This document shows positions 48,301 through 60,353 of a DNA stretch of 64,000 nucleotides, piece by piece. The notes under the pieces were generated by a model. The model saw nothing but the letters and a program-made list of their open reading frames with translations, made no database searches and was not told the DNA's origin. Every line of letters starts with the position of its first letter. The stretch's first letter is position 1. The DNA is from Panicum virgatum (taxonomy: Eukaryota; Streptophyta; Magnoliopsida; Poales; Poaceae). Position numbers and translations under genes: made by a program. Where the stretch lies: the NCBI RefSeq assembly GCF_016808335.1, contig NC_053137.1:11210506-11274505 (forward strand). The letters run 5' to 3'.

Positions 48301-49900
48301 TGGATGGCCAGTTGATCATTCCAAATCTTGAATGGATCAACAATGTGAAAAATTCTTATACGCAACATATTGTACGGGAATGGTTGTATGCATAATACAA
48401 CCAAAATGAGATCCATCTCATTACTTATATGCCATATCCAAAATTATCTTTTTGTGTTTTCCTAAACACATGTGGATATCTCTATACTTTAGTAAAATAT
48501 GAGTTGAATTAGGACATAATTAAATGTCCTCAATTATTTACTCATATCCTTAGGAAGAATGATAGTGGAAAAGAGTCGACCAAACTATCATTGCATCGCA
48601 TCAGCGATAGCCAAAAATATTCCCTTTTCTTGTCACAAGAACCAAGAATATTTTGCTTCCGTAATTATAGAGTTTGTGGTACAAATTATCCACTAGGCAC
48701 AAATATCATTCCACATTGGAATGATTCCCGTACAATCTATATATGACAAAATTCAATGAAATTCTCATCTAATATATAGAAATCCATAAATATTGTCAAG
48801 TATCAAATTCATAATATGGTACGTACAATACTTATGCGTTGACAATAAGTATTACAACATATTTGATGTATAACGAACAACTCTAGATTGAGGTTCATGA
48901 AATTTTTCTTAGTCAATGGGATAAAACCAATGCTATTGTCCACTGTCCATGTGGGATAATGATACCATCTAGAGCGAGTTCATCAAACTCCTCTAAAGTC
49001 AATATCCACAACTAGTGACAACCCATTGATGTAATGAGTTTATACCTAAGGTAAACTCAAAATCACTATGGTGATGTTGTAAACTTCAATGCAAAATTTA
49101 GGGAATCCATATCTTCACTTTGTTTTGGATAGTTGGAGGTAATCAACAAAACTTTAAACCTCACAACAATTAGAGGTAGTTACAAGGTGTGTAGACCTCA
49201 TAGACAATCATTATTAATATGGTACACACATAGCGGATAATCTCTATGTCTGAAATATAGAGTAGATCACTCAGTAGTAGGCAAATAAATTGCTGCTACA
49301 GGCACGGTCTCTGGGCTGAATAATTCAATATGAATTAAGCGCAGCCAATGCCTAGGTCTCCATTACTTGTGTTGGGATTCCAAATGTATCCAAGATATGG
49401 ATATAACAATTTTGCATAAACCATCATAAATTAAGAAATTCTTAATTAAAAGAAACAATCTTTGTTAGAATACAATTTATGGAAAATTACCAGATTAACA
49501 AGATTAGCAAACTATTCTGCCATATCGATACTATTTAAGTCAGAGACAAAAATAGATAATTTTAATTAGCCTCGCTAGCGAAAATGGTTTGGCTGTCATT
49601 TTGCCTTTCTAGATTGGGCCAATACGAGTCTAAATATTCTACTGATGTAGAATAGTAAGTGCCAAAATAAAATATATAAAAAAAATAATGGCACGTGGTT
49701 AGATTGTTTGACAAAAATTTGCACAACAAATCTAGGATCGGATGATCACAAGATGCTTCAAAATAAATATAGCATCCATATTATATTTGTGCCAAATACC
49801 AAAGGTATTGTCAACAATCCAAAAACTTAAATAGAATACGCAGAATAGATATTATTCTAAATATATTCTAAACATATGATTAAAATAAAGTCTCTGGACA
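45400..49900 (-). pseudogene. Decayed gag-pol region of the Copia element
   Basis: An A/T-rich interior with no frame longer than about 65 codons on the minus strand. The only motif I can name is the NAACV stretch of Copia RNase H near 45660. Integrase and reverse-transcriptase motifs could not be recognised by eye. Confidence 0.5.
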
Positions 49901-50813
49901 TTTTTTATTATAAACGAAAAGAGAGGCCGGAGGCCTCAGGCTGGGGCATCGTTCTGTTGGGCCACGTGAGTGCGTGGTGGCCCATTTCGGACCGTGCTGC
50001 TCGGTCAATTGGCGGTGGGGCGACGCCTGTATCGTCGTACCTCTTCGTTCCCCCAAACACCGCCGCCGCTCGCCCCAACCGGCGTTGCCGGTCTCGCCAT
50101 CCGTCGTCAGGATGCGGCGGCGCTGTGCGCTGCGCCTGCTGTGCCTGCGCCGCTTCTCCCAGGGGCCGCTGCCGCCTGCCTTAGCGCCGCCGTAACCTTG
50201 CCCCTGTGCGGGTGCGCCGCCGCCTCCGCGCAACGCCGCCGTCGTTGCCCCTACGCCTCGCCGCGAAGCGCCGCTGGAGGGCTCCGCGCCGAGCGCTTGC
50301 GATGCCGGAGGGCGCCACTGGCGCCATGGCCGGTGCAGGAGGAGGATTGGGCGCCGAGGACGCCGTCACCGTGCGCCCTTTGCCCGATGGGCCGCCGGAA
50401 GTCCGGCCGTGGAGGAGATGCAGCGAGGGCTGCCGGCGTTCGGGGGGGTCAGATGGACGGTGGCCGTGGGCCACCGCGCCGCTGACGGCGGCTGGATTGG
50501 CACGGATGCGCGTACTTCGTTCAAGAACGATGGTGCGTCTCTCCTTTGATTTGCAAAGAAATGTAGATGAACGGAGTCTAGTCTTACTCGTTGAAGTTCA
50601 TGGCCTAGTTTCTGTTCTTGCCTTCGCTCTTGCCGTCGAGATGCAGAGGCCTCTTGTGTTCCTTACGTGAACTGCGGCGAGGACTCCATCGCCCCTGTTC
50701 TTTCTGTTCAAGAACTCGACGAGTTCTACTTCAAGAGAGCGAGTTCGGCCCTGTGCTTCTCGCCGAGTTCTCTCATTTTTTTCGCTCGGTGAAGAGACAA
50801 GGTGCTGATAACG

Positions 50814-51040
50814 TGTTAGAAGTAGAGTAGAGTAGAATGTAATGATAGATTGTATTGATTGATGGTTTAGACCACTTCTTATATATGTACAAGAGGGAAA
50901 TGGTGCATATTTTCGAAGGGAATGGCCCCTTCGTGAATGGCCCCTTCGTGAATTGACACTTTCGAGAAAGGTAACCGTCTAATGACTAAACTAATTAACT
51001 ATTATAGAAATTGATCACTAATACTAATTTCTTCATAACA
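50814..51040 (-). repeat. 5' LTR of the Copia element
   Basis: 227 bp, the same length as its partner with about 12 mismatches by eye, clustered in the central CCCCTTCGTGAAT repeats. The primer-binding-like sequence follows on the minus strand from 50813 downward. Confidence 0.88.
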
Positions 51041-51251
51041 GAGCTCATGGCAATTGGCCAAAATAGATGATGAGGATCATCTTGATAGTATTTTATATTT
51101 CTCAACCAATACAATCTGTTTGGATAGTATTTTATATTTCTCAACCAATACAATCTGTTTGGCTATTCTAAGTGGCTCATTGCAGTGGCAGATCCATAAT
51201 TAAAATTCACCTACGTTGGAACTCTAAGTACGAGGTATGCAGTATATATAA

Positions 51252-51866
51252 GAGAAAAGTCCCGTTTGTACTCTCAAACTATCATAAAAATCTGATTTTC
51301 AATCTTTAACTATAAAACAGGATAACAAAAATCATCCAACTGTTGAAATCGGACAAATTTGACCCTTAGCTTGTTTTGAAGGTAATTTTCAATTTTGTGA
51401 GAATTAGAAGTATTTAATTTTAAAATAAAAAATGCATGAGTAATTCATTTTAAATTAGAAAAATGTGAAAATTAAAAGTTTTCTAACAATGTAACCTATC
51501 TATTAGCATGATACTATTCAATTATTCATATTCATTTTTTATTTTCATAATATTTGGTTGCTTGTAGTTATGTCTATTATTTTTAATAACCACGATTCAA
51601 ATAGAGCAATAATAGATATGTTACATTTTTTAGAAAAATTTTGATACTAGTTTCAAAATTTTCTGATTTAAAATGAATTAGTTTTGATTTTTTAGATCTA
51701 ATTAGAATTTCTTTAATTTTTTAAAATACAAAACCGCCTTAGAAACCACCCTAAGGCCAAATTTGCTCAGTTTATACAGTTGGATGACATATGTTATCCG
51801 GTTTTGTAGTTCAAGGTTGAAAATCGGACTTCTGCTATAATCGAGAGTGTAATTCAAACTTTTTCC
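51252..51866. mobile_element. Mutator-like MITE, GGAAAAAGT family (copy 2)
   Basis: Counterpart of 4680-5296. The target duplication TATATATAA is at 51243-51251 and 51867-51875. Just before it, a 39-bp unit (ATAGTATTTTATATTTCTCA...) is tandemly repeated at about 51083-51161 in copy 2 only. Confidence 0.75.
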
Positions 51867-51875
51867 TATATATAA

Positions 51876-52884
51876 TAATACGCTAGCAAAGCAAACTAGA
51901 GTAGGTTGAAATAAAATGAGAGGCATACACCTACTAGAGAATTGGATAAAAGTATGATAATTTCTGATGGCTTGATATCCCTTTATAATTCTCATAATCT
52001 TTTGATCAAACCAAAAAATCTCCTGACATTAGATCCTTTTAAATATCTGCCGCTCCGCGTAGACTGTGGCATATTATGAAATCATTAATTACTCCACGAT
52101 TTGTAGTAAAAAAATCATACAAAATCTTCTATTCTACAGCAATCACCCGCATGGAGGGGAAGGGGACAATGGCTCTGTGCTGACATGGTGTACTGGTTGG
52201 CCGTGATCGACCGCCAACTATATTATATATTAGCAAGATGTATGTGCGTTGTCACGGGTAATATAAATTTTGCTCTAAGATAATAAAACTATCACCTTTG
52301 TGCCGTGACTGCGCGACGCGAGGTATTGATTATCTGGGTTCTCATTGCAACTCCAATTGATTTGTCCACTTCCGCTTAGAATTCCGATTGTCGTGTTCCT
52401 ATTAGAATTCTAATTGATGGATCAAGAAATCATTGCTTAATTTAAAAATTGTATATAATGATATTACTCATCAAGCATCAATTCTACATGATTTCGGACT
52501 TTTGGATCTTCCGGATCCACCTATCAACGACATATGATGGACCAAAGTCAATGTATCGCACAAACAACATTCTGCTCTTTATAAATAGGTAAAGATAATC
52601 ACTAGGACAAAAAATAACGGTTACTTCAAAATTACAATTTACTAAGGATAAGATCAGCACTACGCCGGGTTTCGATCCGGGACGTGCACACTTGCAACGG
52701 TGGTCATGGTTTTTTTTTCCGCAGGGTGTGATTGGTACAAATATGTCCAAGGTCTTTTAATAGCAACCAAAATAGAGATTTAGGTATTTTTATCATACCA
52801 AACACGAATATAATATGTTCAATATCCATTGGTATCCAACAATTTGATAAGATGTTCAGTATCCATAGTATATCATAAAATGTA
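51876..52884. other. Intergenic, no gene seen (copy 2)
   Basis: Colinear with 5306-6308. A/T-rich. Contains GGGTTTCGATCCGGG (about 52667-52681), which resembles a pol III B box, but no tRNA fold could be drawn around it. Confidence 0.45.
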
Positions 52885-54330
52885 GGAAAAAGTCTACTTT
52901 TGACCCCTCAACTATTATGTTGGTCTAATTTTAATCCTAAACTGTAAAACCGTCTAGTACTGGTATCCCAACTTTCAAAACCGTTCACTTTTAGCATCTG
53001 GACGGGCGTGAGGCTGTTTTGACCGACGTTGAGCGGTTTTGACCGACGTTGAGCGGTTTTGACCACGCCATGCTGGCGTTGACTGCCATGTAGGATGCTG
53101 GCCTGCATCATGGATATGTGGGGCCCGCGTGTCACCCACTCATTCCCCCCTATCCACGGTGCCGCAGCATCCTCCGCCGGCCTTAGCTGCTGCCGCAGCT
53201 GCCCCTGCTCCTGCACGCCTCCCACGCGCCCCTAGGCTGGCCGCACGCAGCTCGCCGTGGAGCTCCTCCCCGTGCCGCCCCTTCCCCTGCTCTCTCTCAC
53301 GTCCCCTGCGACACCGCACGCCAACCTGCCACTGCAGCCGCAGCTGCAGCCGCAGCCGCCCGCGCGCGGATGCGCACCTAGGCCGAGTGCGCGCCGTGCC
53401 AGCAGCTGCTGTGGATCGACCATCAGCGGCGGCGTAGCCGAACACAGAGGCGAGGCGGCCGCCGTGGAGGCCCCGTGCCTGGCTACAACGCCAACCCCGT
53501 CCCCTACTCTCCTGTTCCCCTCCCATCTCCCCGCACACCTCTCCTCCTCGTACTGCCGCCAACGCCGCGCGCGCCGCTCTGCTCCCTGCTCGGCCCGCGC
53601 GAGCCTGGAGGCTGGTGACGACGACGGCGGAGGGGGGGTTCGGATTGGGGAGCCCAGGCGCGATGGGGTTGCCCCCCTCCCCTCCCCTCACCCCCCAAGG
53701 GAGGGATCTTGCAGCGACATCCTCCCCCTTCCCTGTGCTACCGGTTCCGCGCGGGCATGCGGTAGAGGTGCAGGCCTCCTGCCTGCGGCAGAGGAGCACG
53801 AAGGCGCAGCACAGGGAGCTCCCTTGCTGGCACGCATGGCCTCGTGGGAGGGAGGCCTCGTGGCCTCCGAGCTTGCCAGCGCATCCTCTTCGACCTCCCC
53901 TTCATGGCCTCCTCCTCGTGGCCGCGAGAGGACGAGCGTCGCGCGCGGCGGCAAGCAGCGGTGCAGCACGCGGCGGCGCACACGGGCAGCAGCGGCGCCA
54001 CGTGCTACCCGGCCTCTGCCCAACGCCGCCGTTTGCCAGCCGTCGTTGAGGGTGCGGGCGTCAGACGTGGCGGCGGCGGCAATGGCTCTGCTCTGCTCCC
54101 TCTTTCTCTGAGTCTCTCCCTCTCTCTGTCCCTAGCAATGATTCAAGTCCGCCACGTCAGCGCCACGTGTCCAAAACCGCCGCCACGTCAGTGGAAAACC
54201 ACCAAAAATGAGCACAGATGCCAAAGTTGCATGGTATTACAACTTCGGGTGTCCACTGTGCCCGGTTTCGTAGTTGTGGGTTAAAGTTGGACAAACTCAA
54301 AAATTGAGAAGTTAAAAATGAACTTTTTCC
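52885..54330. mobile_element. Pack-MULE-like element with GC-rich interior (copy 2)
   Basis: Counterpart of 6309-7721. The target duplication is TAAAATGTA (52876-52884) / TAAAAGGTA (54331-54339). Several indels relative to copy 1 in the GC-rich interior (for example extra sequence at about 53424-53510) disrupt the shared frames, arguing against a conserved protein. Confidence 0.6.
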
Positions 54331-56373
54331 TAAAAGGTAATAAGATGTTCAATACATGTAGGATATCACGCATTTAAAGGGATGTCAATGTCTCATCTAG
54401 GTACTTAAACTCTAAAAATGCATTGTTATCCATCCGTGCATTTTACTTATTTAATAATAAGTTCAATATCCATCGGATGTGGGACACTCTAATTAGAAAA
54501 GAGCATACATGCAAGTACTATATAAAAAATAAGTATCCCGTGTCAAATTAAAAAGAGTATCGAACTAATAGCTATTATTATATAATTACTCAAGTGTTTT
54601 CTTCTTTTGTTGCCAGCCAATTTATTTTTGTTCCGCCTTATATAATTTGTTGTTGTCCTACGTGTCATTTGTGGGCCTCTTTGTTTTTGTTAGTGTTCGG
54701 CTGAGCTTGGCCCATTAGCTTGCCCATCGTCATGATGATTTCAGACCGAACGACCAAGTTCTTTGCCCCGGCGGCGTCTCTGCCCCGGCAGCCGTTGTGG
54801 GCCTTTTTCCTTGTGGGCTGATACTTCCATGAGTGGGATACGGTTAGTGGCCCAACCAGCATGTTAACGGGCAGCTCTGCTTGTCATTGTGCGCATCTTA
54901 AGCCCTCGCATGAATAAATCGCCATCCTTGCGTCCAAAAAAAAAGGCCATCCACGAACTCAGACTCAGCTGCTAAGTTTTTTTTTTAAACCTGCCCACTA
55001 GAGTTCGAGTCCTCGACTCAGCTCCAGTGTGTTTTCTAGATTTATTCCAAGTGCGTCTGTATTGTGTTTCGCAGAAAAGAAAGGCTTTGTGGAACGATAG
55101 AGTGTTTGATGATTATAATAGGTGTGATATGTATGGATGTTGATTTTACTCAGTATCTGAAGAAATATTCATCACCGATATTCTCCACATCCGACTCGTC
55201 CCATATTTGATACACATTTATTCGTGGTTGCAACAGAGCGGTCCGCGTTCGTATCCATATATGTTCAAATCCAACTCCAAAGGAAAATATAAAAATAAAT
55301 AGAATTTGTCTCTTGATCAAGTGACTTAGATATTGCATTCCTGTAAGTCATCTTTTGACTTATGAGAACAAATATTTTAACAACACGAACAAATAATTGT
55401 TTTCTATGAATAAAAAGTTAAACACGATGAACAAATAATAATGCAACGAACAAAATATTACACATTACAAACATTGGAACAAAAAATCAACATCAGGGAA
55501 CAATTTAATCTATAAAAACGAACAAATGATTCGGCATTACGAACAAGTTAGTTACACACAGAAAAATGCATCTACAACGCCAAAAATAGAAAAAAGAAAA
55601 AGAAAAAAAGAAGAAAAAAAGAAAAAAAATTGGTAGACACAGCATGACAGCCCAACACTAGTGACTTACGCAAATACGACATTTAAGTCACCTTAAAAGA
55701 AATAAATCTTAAATAAATATATATATATAGTTGGTAATAAACGTCCACAGTTGATCCGTCTATAGACTCTTTACTGGCGGTTCAAAAATCGGCAGTGACA
55801 GATTCTAGAGAAGAAAAAGAAAGCAGCGCGAGCTCGCCCCTATGATCCTTAGGTGATGGGTGCTGTGCTGGTCATCATGGATTTTTTTTTTGCATGTGGT
55901 CATCATCATGGATCTTATTATGAAGGTGCTGTATTATTAAAGCTTTCATATCTAGCAAAATTGATTCTTTAGCTTGTTCAGGCCTTATTTATGCATAGTA
56001 GCCAAATGACCTGCCCATATATGTTACCATGTAATTAAATTTCTTTGTGAGTGTCTGAGTTGTACTGTGTAATCTAAAAAAACTAAGTCATTTGCAAATA
56101 TAGCATATATACATCTAAAAAGAACATTAGTGCGGTGATATATCTTTTCAGCTAGAATATGTGCAGCCAACTCAAACTCAAGAAAAGAGCAATAATAGAA
56201 TTTGCGTGATGAAGGTATGGGTGTAAATAAATAAACCACCACAAAACTAGTTGAGGGCTTACGTCACCTGTACGTTTACTTACTATATGATGGACACAAA
56301 AGAAAAAAAATCATAGACAAGTCCGGTTGATTAATTAGGAAAAATCTTAAGGTGCAGTGATCAGCAGTGACGC
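54331..56373. other. Intergenic, with the empty site of the copy-1 MULE
   Basis: CCATGAGTG at 54827-54835 is the undisrupted target where copy 1 carries the 2.2-kb MULE. No gene recognised. An A/G-rich tract lies near 55590-55630. Confidence 0.6.
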
Positions 56374-56376
56374 TAA

Positions 56377-56597
56377 GGCCCTGTTTGGAACCGTGTTTTC
56401 TGCGTTGGCGACGAAACTTTCGCGGGATAAGCGGATTAATCCCACCAAACACTCAGCGACGGACGCGCGACTGGGAGAAGCCCGCGGTGTGGAGTCCGAA
56501 AAAATCAACTGTCCGCCCGCGATTTGGAAAAGCGGCCGCGGAGCCGCGTTCGTGAAAACGCGACGCACGATTGTACGTCGCGGTTCGAAACAGGGCC
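56377..56597. mobile_element. Tourist-like MITE (copy 2)
   Basis: 221 bp, ends GGCCCTGTTTGGAACCG and inverse, TAA at 56374-56376 and 56598-56600. It has a single internal unit where copy 1 has two. Confidence 0.8.
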
Positions 56598-56600
56598 TAA

Positions 56601-58200
56601 GAACAAAGGATCAAAAATTGTAGGACTCTATAGGGAGTCTACGTATCATCTGGCATCACATAGATCATATACCGAACAATTAACTACAAGACAGCAGTAG
56701 TACTACCCGATTGCAGTGTTTGCCGTGAAGATTCTGAAGGACCCATTGCCCATTGCGATATGTATCTAGCGTAGCAGTACTGAAAGTTACTGTACAAGGA
56801 ACTTCTTGCTCAGTAGAAAATCCAAGAGTGATGGCAGGTGAACTTGTTGCATCGTCGTACGTGACAGGCAGCCCGTAACTTCAGTAATTAACCAGGCATC
56901 TTTCAGAATCTCAAAGTTGACATTTAACAAATAAATTTAACGAGTAGCAATATTTTTGAACGGAATAAGAAAGGTATAATAATAATAAACATCAAGGGAC
57001 AAATTTGCATTGAATGCAATCTCTAGTTAATCAGACTGGAAGCACATTTCTGCTTCAATTATTTACCAAATTATCAAGCAGCGATTTGACTGGAAAGACG
57101 CGATGTAACACCATGGATACAAGAAGTAGAAACTACAGGCAAATATTCAATTTTTTTTCAAACTAACCTCATCATACGTACGTCCAATTTATTATTAATC
57201 AAAACTTGCCGGCCTGATCCGTCCAACTTACTGTACATTGTGAAGTTCAGTTTCGCCTATTAAAGGGAATCAAAAGGGATAAGTCAGCTCACATGTAGCA
57301 AGCAAGCCTGCATGCAAAGTGACACCATTGGAGCCGCGCCGTCGCCGTCCAAAAAGATGGCACTGCACTGCATTGACTTCTGATCAGAAATGCTTTACTG
57401 GCACAGCAATTGGGAAGTGGCACGCACAATACATGCCGCCTCTGGACTCCTGATCCTGAAAAATCTGGAATTCATGGAATGGTGGAAGCAGCCATAATAT
57501 CTACAAAAAAAGGCCCTCGATTCGTTCTGACCCCATGCTAAGATACAAGATTGTGACATGTGAAGTCATTCTAAATGCATGTGTAGGAATCATAGAGGCG
57601 TTGAGTAATACCTGTAAATATATGAATTATTGAGCTCCATTCTGACTTGTCTTACCTGTAAATGCAAGTGGTTCGAGGCATCAAATGGCCTGATCACTCT
57701 CTGAAATGACACTTACATGTGACGGCTGATGTGATCACGCGATAAACCTTCTCTAGACAATGTGTGCCACCACTGTCAAAAACAGGCCGGATAGTGACTT
57801 ACGAGGGAAAATTCAGTTATTAGTACTTGCTAGCAATCTCATCCATTTTGACCGTCAGGAAGCCAATTGTTCCTTGTTGGTTTCAGTGAATATGAAACCA
57901 CTGCATTTGTTTCTAGGCAAAGCGACAGTGGGAAAATGTGCAAGTTAATAAAATTTCGTAGGACAGACTATGTTCAAAAGTTGCAAATATAGTTGTATGG
58001 TTTGATTGATACAGGACATATATAGCATCACATTGGAGGATTGCATTTGTCGCTGACGACCCAGAAGATCATGTACTTCAACTAGTGCGAGTAAGACTCA
58101 CCCCAACAACGGCAGCCAAATGCATTTTGCCTATCCAAACGACACTGTTCACGTGAGGCATCTCCTCCAACAGACCACGCATCGTCAAGAGGCAAAGTGC
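56601..58200. other. Intergenic, no gene seen (copy 2)
   Basis: Colinear with 12321-14050 without the copy-1 insert. No gene or RNA supported. Confidence 0.45.
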
Positions 58201-58259
58201 ATCGGAGGAGAGAGGCGATGCAATATTGCAATCCCTCTCTCCTCGATTGCAAACGCTGC

Positions 58260-59170
58260 TGCTCTGGGACCCGCGGCGGCGTGGGGCTGCCGCGCCGGGT
58301 GGAGGCGGAGGCGCGGCGCGGGCTGGAGGAGGAGGCGTGGCGCGGCGCGGGCTGCCGCGACGAACGGAGGCGGCCGGCGAGGAGGAAGACCGGAGAGAGA
58401 GGGCCGCCGCACCATAGCAGGAAGGGGGGGAGAGAGGGTCCGCCTGATCTCTACTCGAGCCGCCGCCGCCGACCTCCATGGCCTGAGGTTGAGCCGCCGC
58501 CGCCGGACCTCCATGGCCTGAGGCAGATCCGGCCGGGAGGGAGCTCCGGGGCTGCGGCCTCTGCTCTGCCATGGCCCCGCGTGGCCTCCACGCAGGGGCA
58601 CGCGAGCGCCGCCATGCAAAGGACCGCTGGGGAGGGAGCCGCCGGGACCGACGTCCCAGGAGTCCGCCGCCGTGCAGAGGGCGGCCGGGAGGGAGCTCCG
58701 AGGCCACGGCCTCTGCTCCGCCATGGCCCCGCGCGGCCTCCACGCAGGGGCACGCGAGCGCCGCCGTGCAAAGGGCTGCCAGGACTGCCGTCCCGGGCAT
58801 CCGCTGCCGGGGAGGGAGCCATCGGGGGGAGGGAACCGCCGGTGAGGAGGGAGCCGCCGTGCAGAGACCGCCGGTGTCGAGTCACCGTGGGGGGAGGGAA
58901 GCGCCGTGCAGAGACCGCCGGTGGGGAGTCGCCGTAGCCGCCGGTGGGGAGTCGCCCGCGGGCAGGCGAGCTCCGCGCCGCCTTGGTCTTGGGCGGACGA
59001 GCTCCAACGAGCTTCGGCTTCGTCGCCGGTCCGCCCCCTCTCTCCTGGCGGCTCGGTGGAGGCCGCAGCGGTGGAGGACGGCGAGCCTGGGCGTCCATGG
59101 AGGTCCCTCCTCTCTCGGCGTGGGCGGCGGCGGCGGTCAGCGGTCGGCACGGGCGCGGAGAAGAGGACCT
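58260..59170. repeat. GC-rich block with 152-bp tandem repeat (copy 2)
   Basis: Counterpart of 14100-15060. The repeat starts are at 58571 and 58723 (period 152, as in copy 1), so the tandem repeat predates the duplication. Frames differ from copy 1 because of indels. Confidence 0.5.
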
Positions 59171-59753
59171 GCGATTTGCGTCTCAGCTGTTGGAGATGAC
59201 CAAACGAAGGATGCAAATGTATCTACTGTAGAGGATGCAAATGAAGGATTGCATGTCCCATTTTGGCTTCTATTGTTGGAGTCAGTCTAAGGTAACAATT
59301 CTTGGCCAGCTGTACATACAGGACCAGAGAAAACTAACCCATCACGCTTTCAACGGATCCTCCAAAATTTTTAGTAAACTATGTGTATTATCATTTTACT
59401 CATATATATAAAAATTAAATCTAGGATCTCAAAAAGCTAAGTATAGCTAAATATGATATCTCATAAACAAAAGAAGCCTTGTTATTCTAGAAATGCCATA
59501 AGAATATATCCAAAGTTCTTAAGAAAATGAAATAAATGAACTCAAAATAATATTTTTTTACTTTATAACTTGCTAGATCGCACTGTGCTTGAAGAGGGAG
59601 ATGTAAGTAATAACGGTTGACATATTCAAGCCCCAATCCCAAGGACATATTAGTGACGAGTCATGTGACGACCTGTCACTATGTGGCGTGTTGTGTTTGA
59701 CCGTAAGCGATTCCACATCCCCTAATGTCTGTGCCGGTCATTTATATATTTTA

Positions 59754-60353
59754 GAGAAAAGTACGGCTTACACCCTTGAGCTATCATAAAAGTTCCATTT
59801 TTCAATCTTCAGCTATGAAACCTGATAACAGAGCTCATCCAACTGTTGTAATCGATTTCGAAGGTAATTTTCCATTTTATGAGAATTAAAAATATTCAAT
59901 TATAAATTAAAAAAAATCATAAGTAATTCATTTTAATTAAAAAATACAAAATGGGTATCAACAATTTTCTAAAAATGTAACCTATCTATTGGCACAATAC
60001 TTGTCAACTATTCAAATCCAATTTTTTATATTCATAATATTTGATTGCTTGTAGTTATGCCTATTATTTTTGAATAAAAAAGATTCAAATAGAACAATAG
60101 TAGATATGTTAGATTTTAAGAAAATTTTTTGTTCTAGTTTTATATTTTTTAATTTAAAATAAATTAGTTTTGGTTTTTTAGATCTGACTAGAATTTTTTA
60201 TTTTCTAAAAATAATATAAGACCACCTTTGAAATCACCCCAAGGCCAAATTTGCTCGGTTTTAAAAGTTGGATAGCTTCTATTATCTGGTTTTGTAGTTG
60301 AATATTGAAAATCAAATTTTTGCGACAGTTCGAGTGTAAATTAGACTTTTTCC
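59754..60353. mobile_element. Intact Mutator-like MITE at the duplication end
   Basis: 600 bp, ends GAGAAAAGTACGG...ACTTTTTCC, perfect 9-bp target duplication TATATTTTA (59745-59753, 60354-60362). The copy-1 counterpart is cut after 42 bases. This element therefore locates the right breakpoint of the duplicated unit. Confidence 0.85.

Larger units (their letters stand above)
44570..51040 (-). mobile_element. Degenerate Copia-type LTR retrotransposon (copy 2 only)
   Basis: LTRs at 44570-44796 and 50814-51040, both 227 bp with TGTTA...TAACA ends. The element reads leftward: next to the right LTR is the primer-binding-like CGTTATCAGCACC (minus strand), and next to the left LTR is the polypurine tract CATGGGGGAG. 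A repeated TTTTCCCAC-GGGTTTT tail (about 44870-45400) is typical of plant Copia 3' regions. A decayed RNase H stretch near 45600-45760 still reads KGNAACV. Frames are full of stops, so it cannot encode its own enzymes. The 49900-50700 leader is GC-rich. The flanking GAGCTCATG is direct at 44561-44569 and 51041-51049; copy 1 has it once. By eye the LTRs differ at about 12 sites. Confidence 0.85.
40042..59795 (+). repeat. Segmental duplication, copy 2
   Basis: Direct repeat of 1-15639; longer because of the 6.5-kb Copia insertion, though it lacks the copy-1 MULE. The left limit given is where similarity to base 1 begins; the duplicated unit probably starts at 15640. The right limit is where copy 1 breaks off. 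Beyond 59795 copy 2 continues smoothly through an intact MITE, which identifies copy 2 as the one with the original right flank. Confidence 0.95.
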
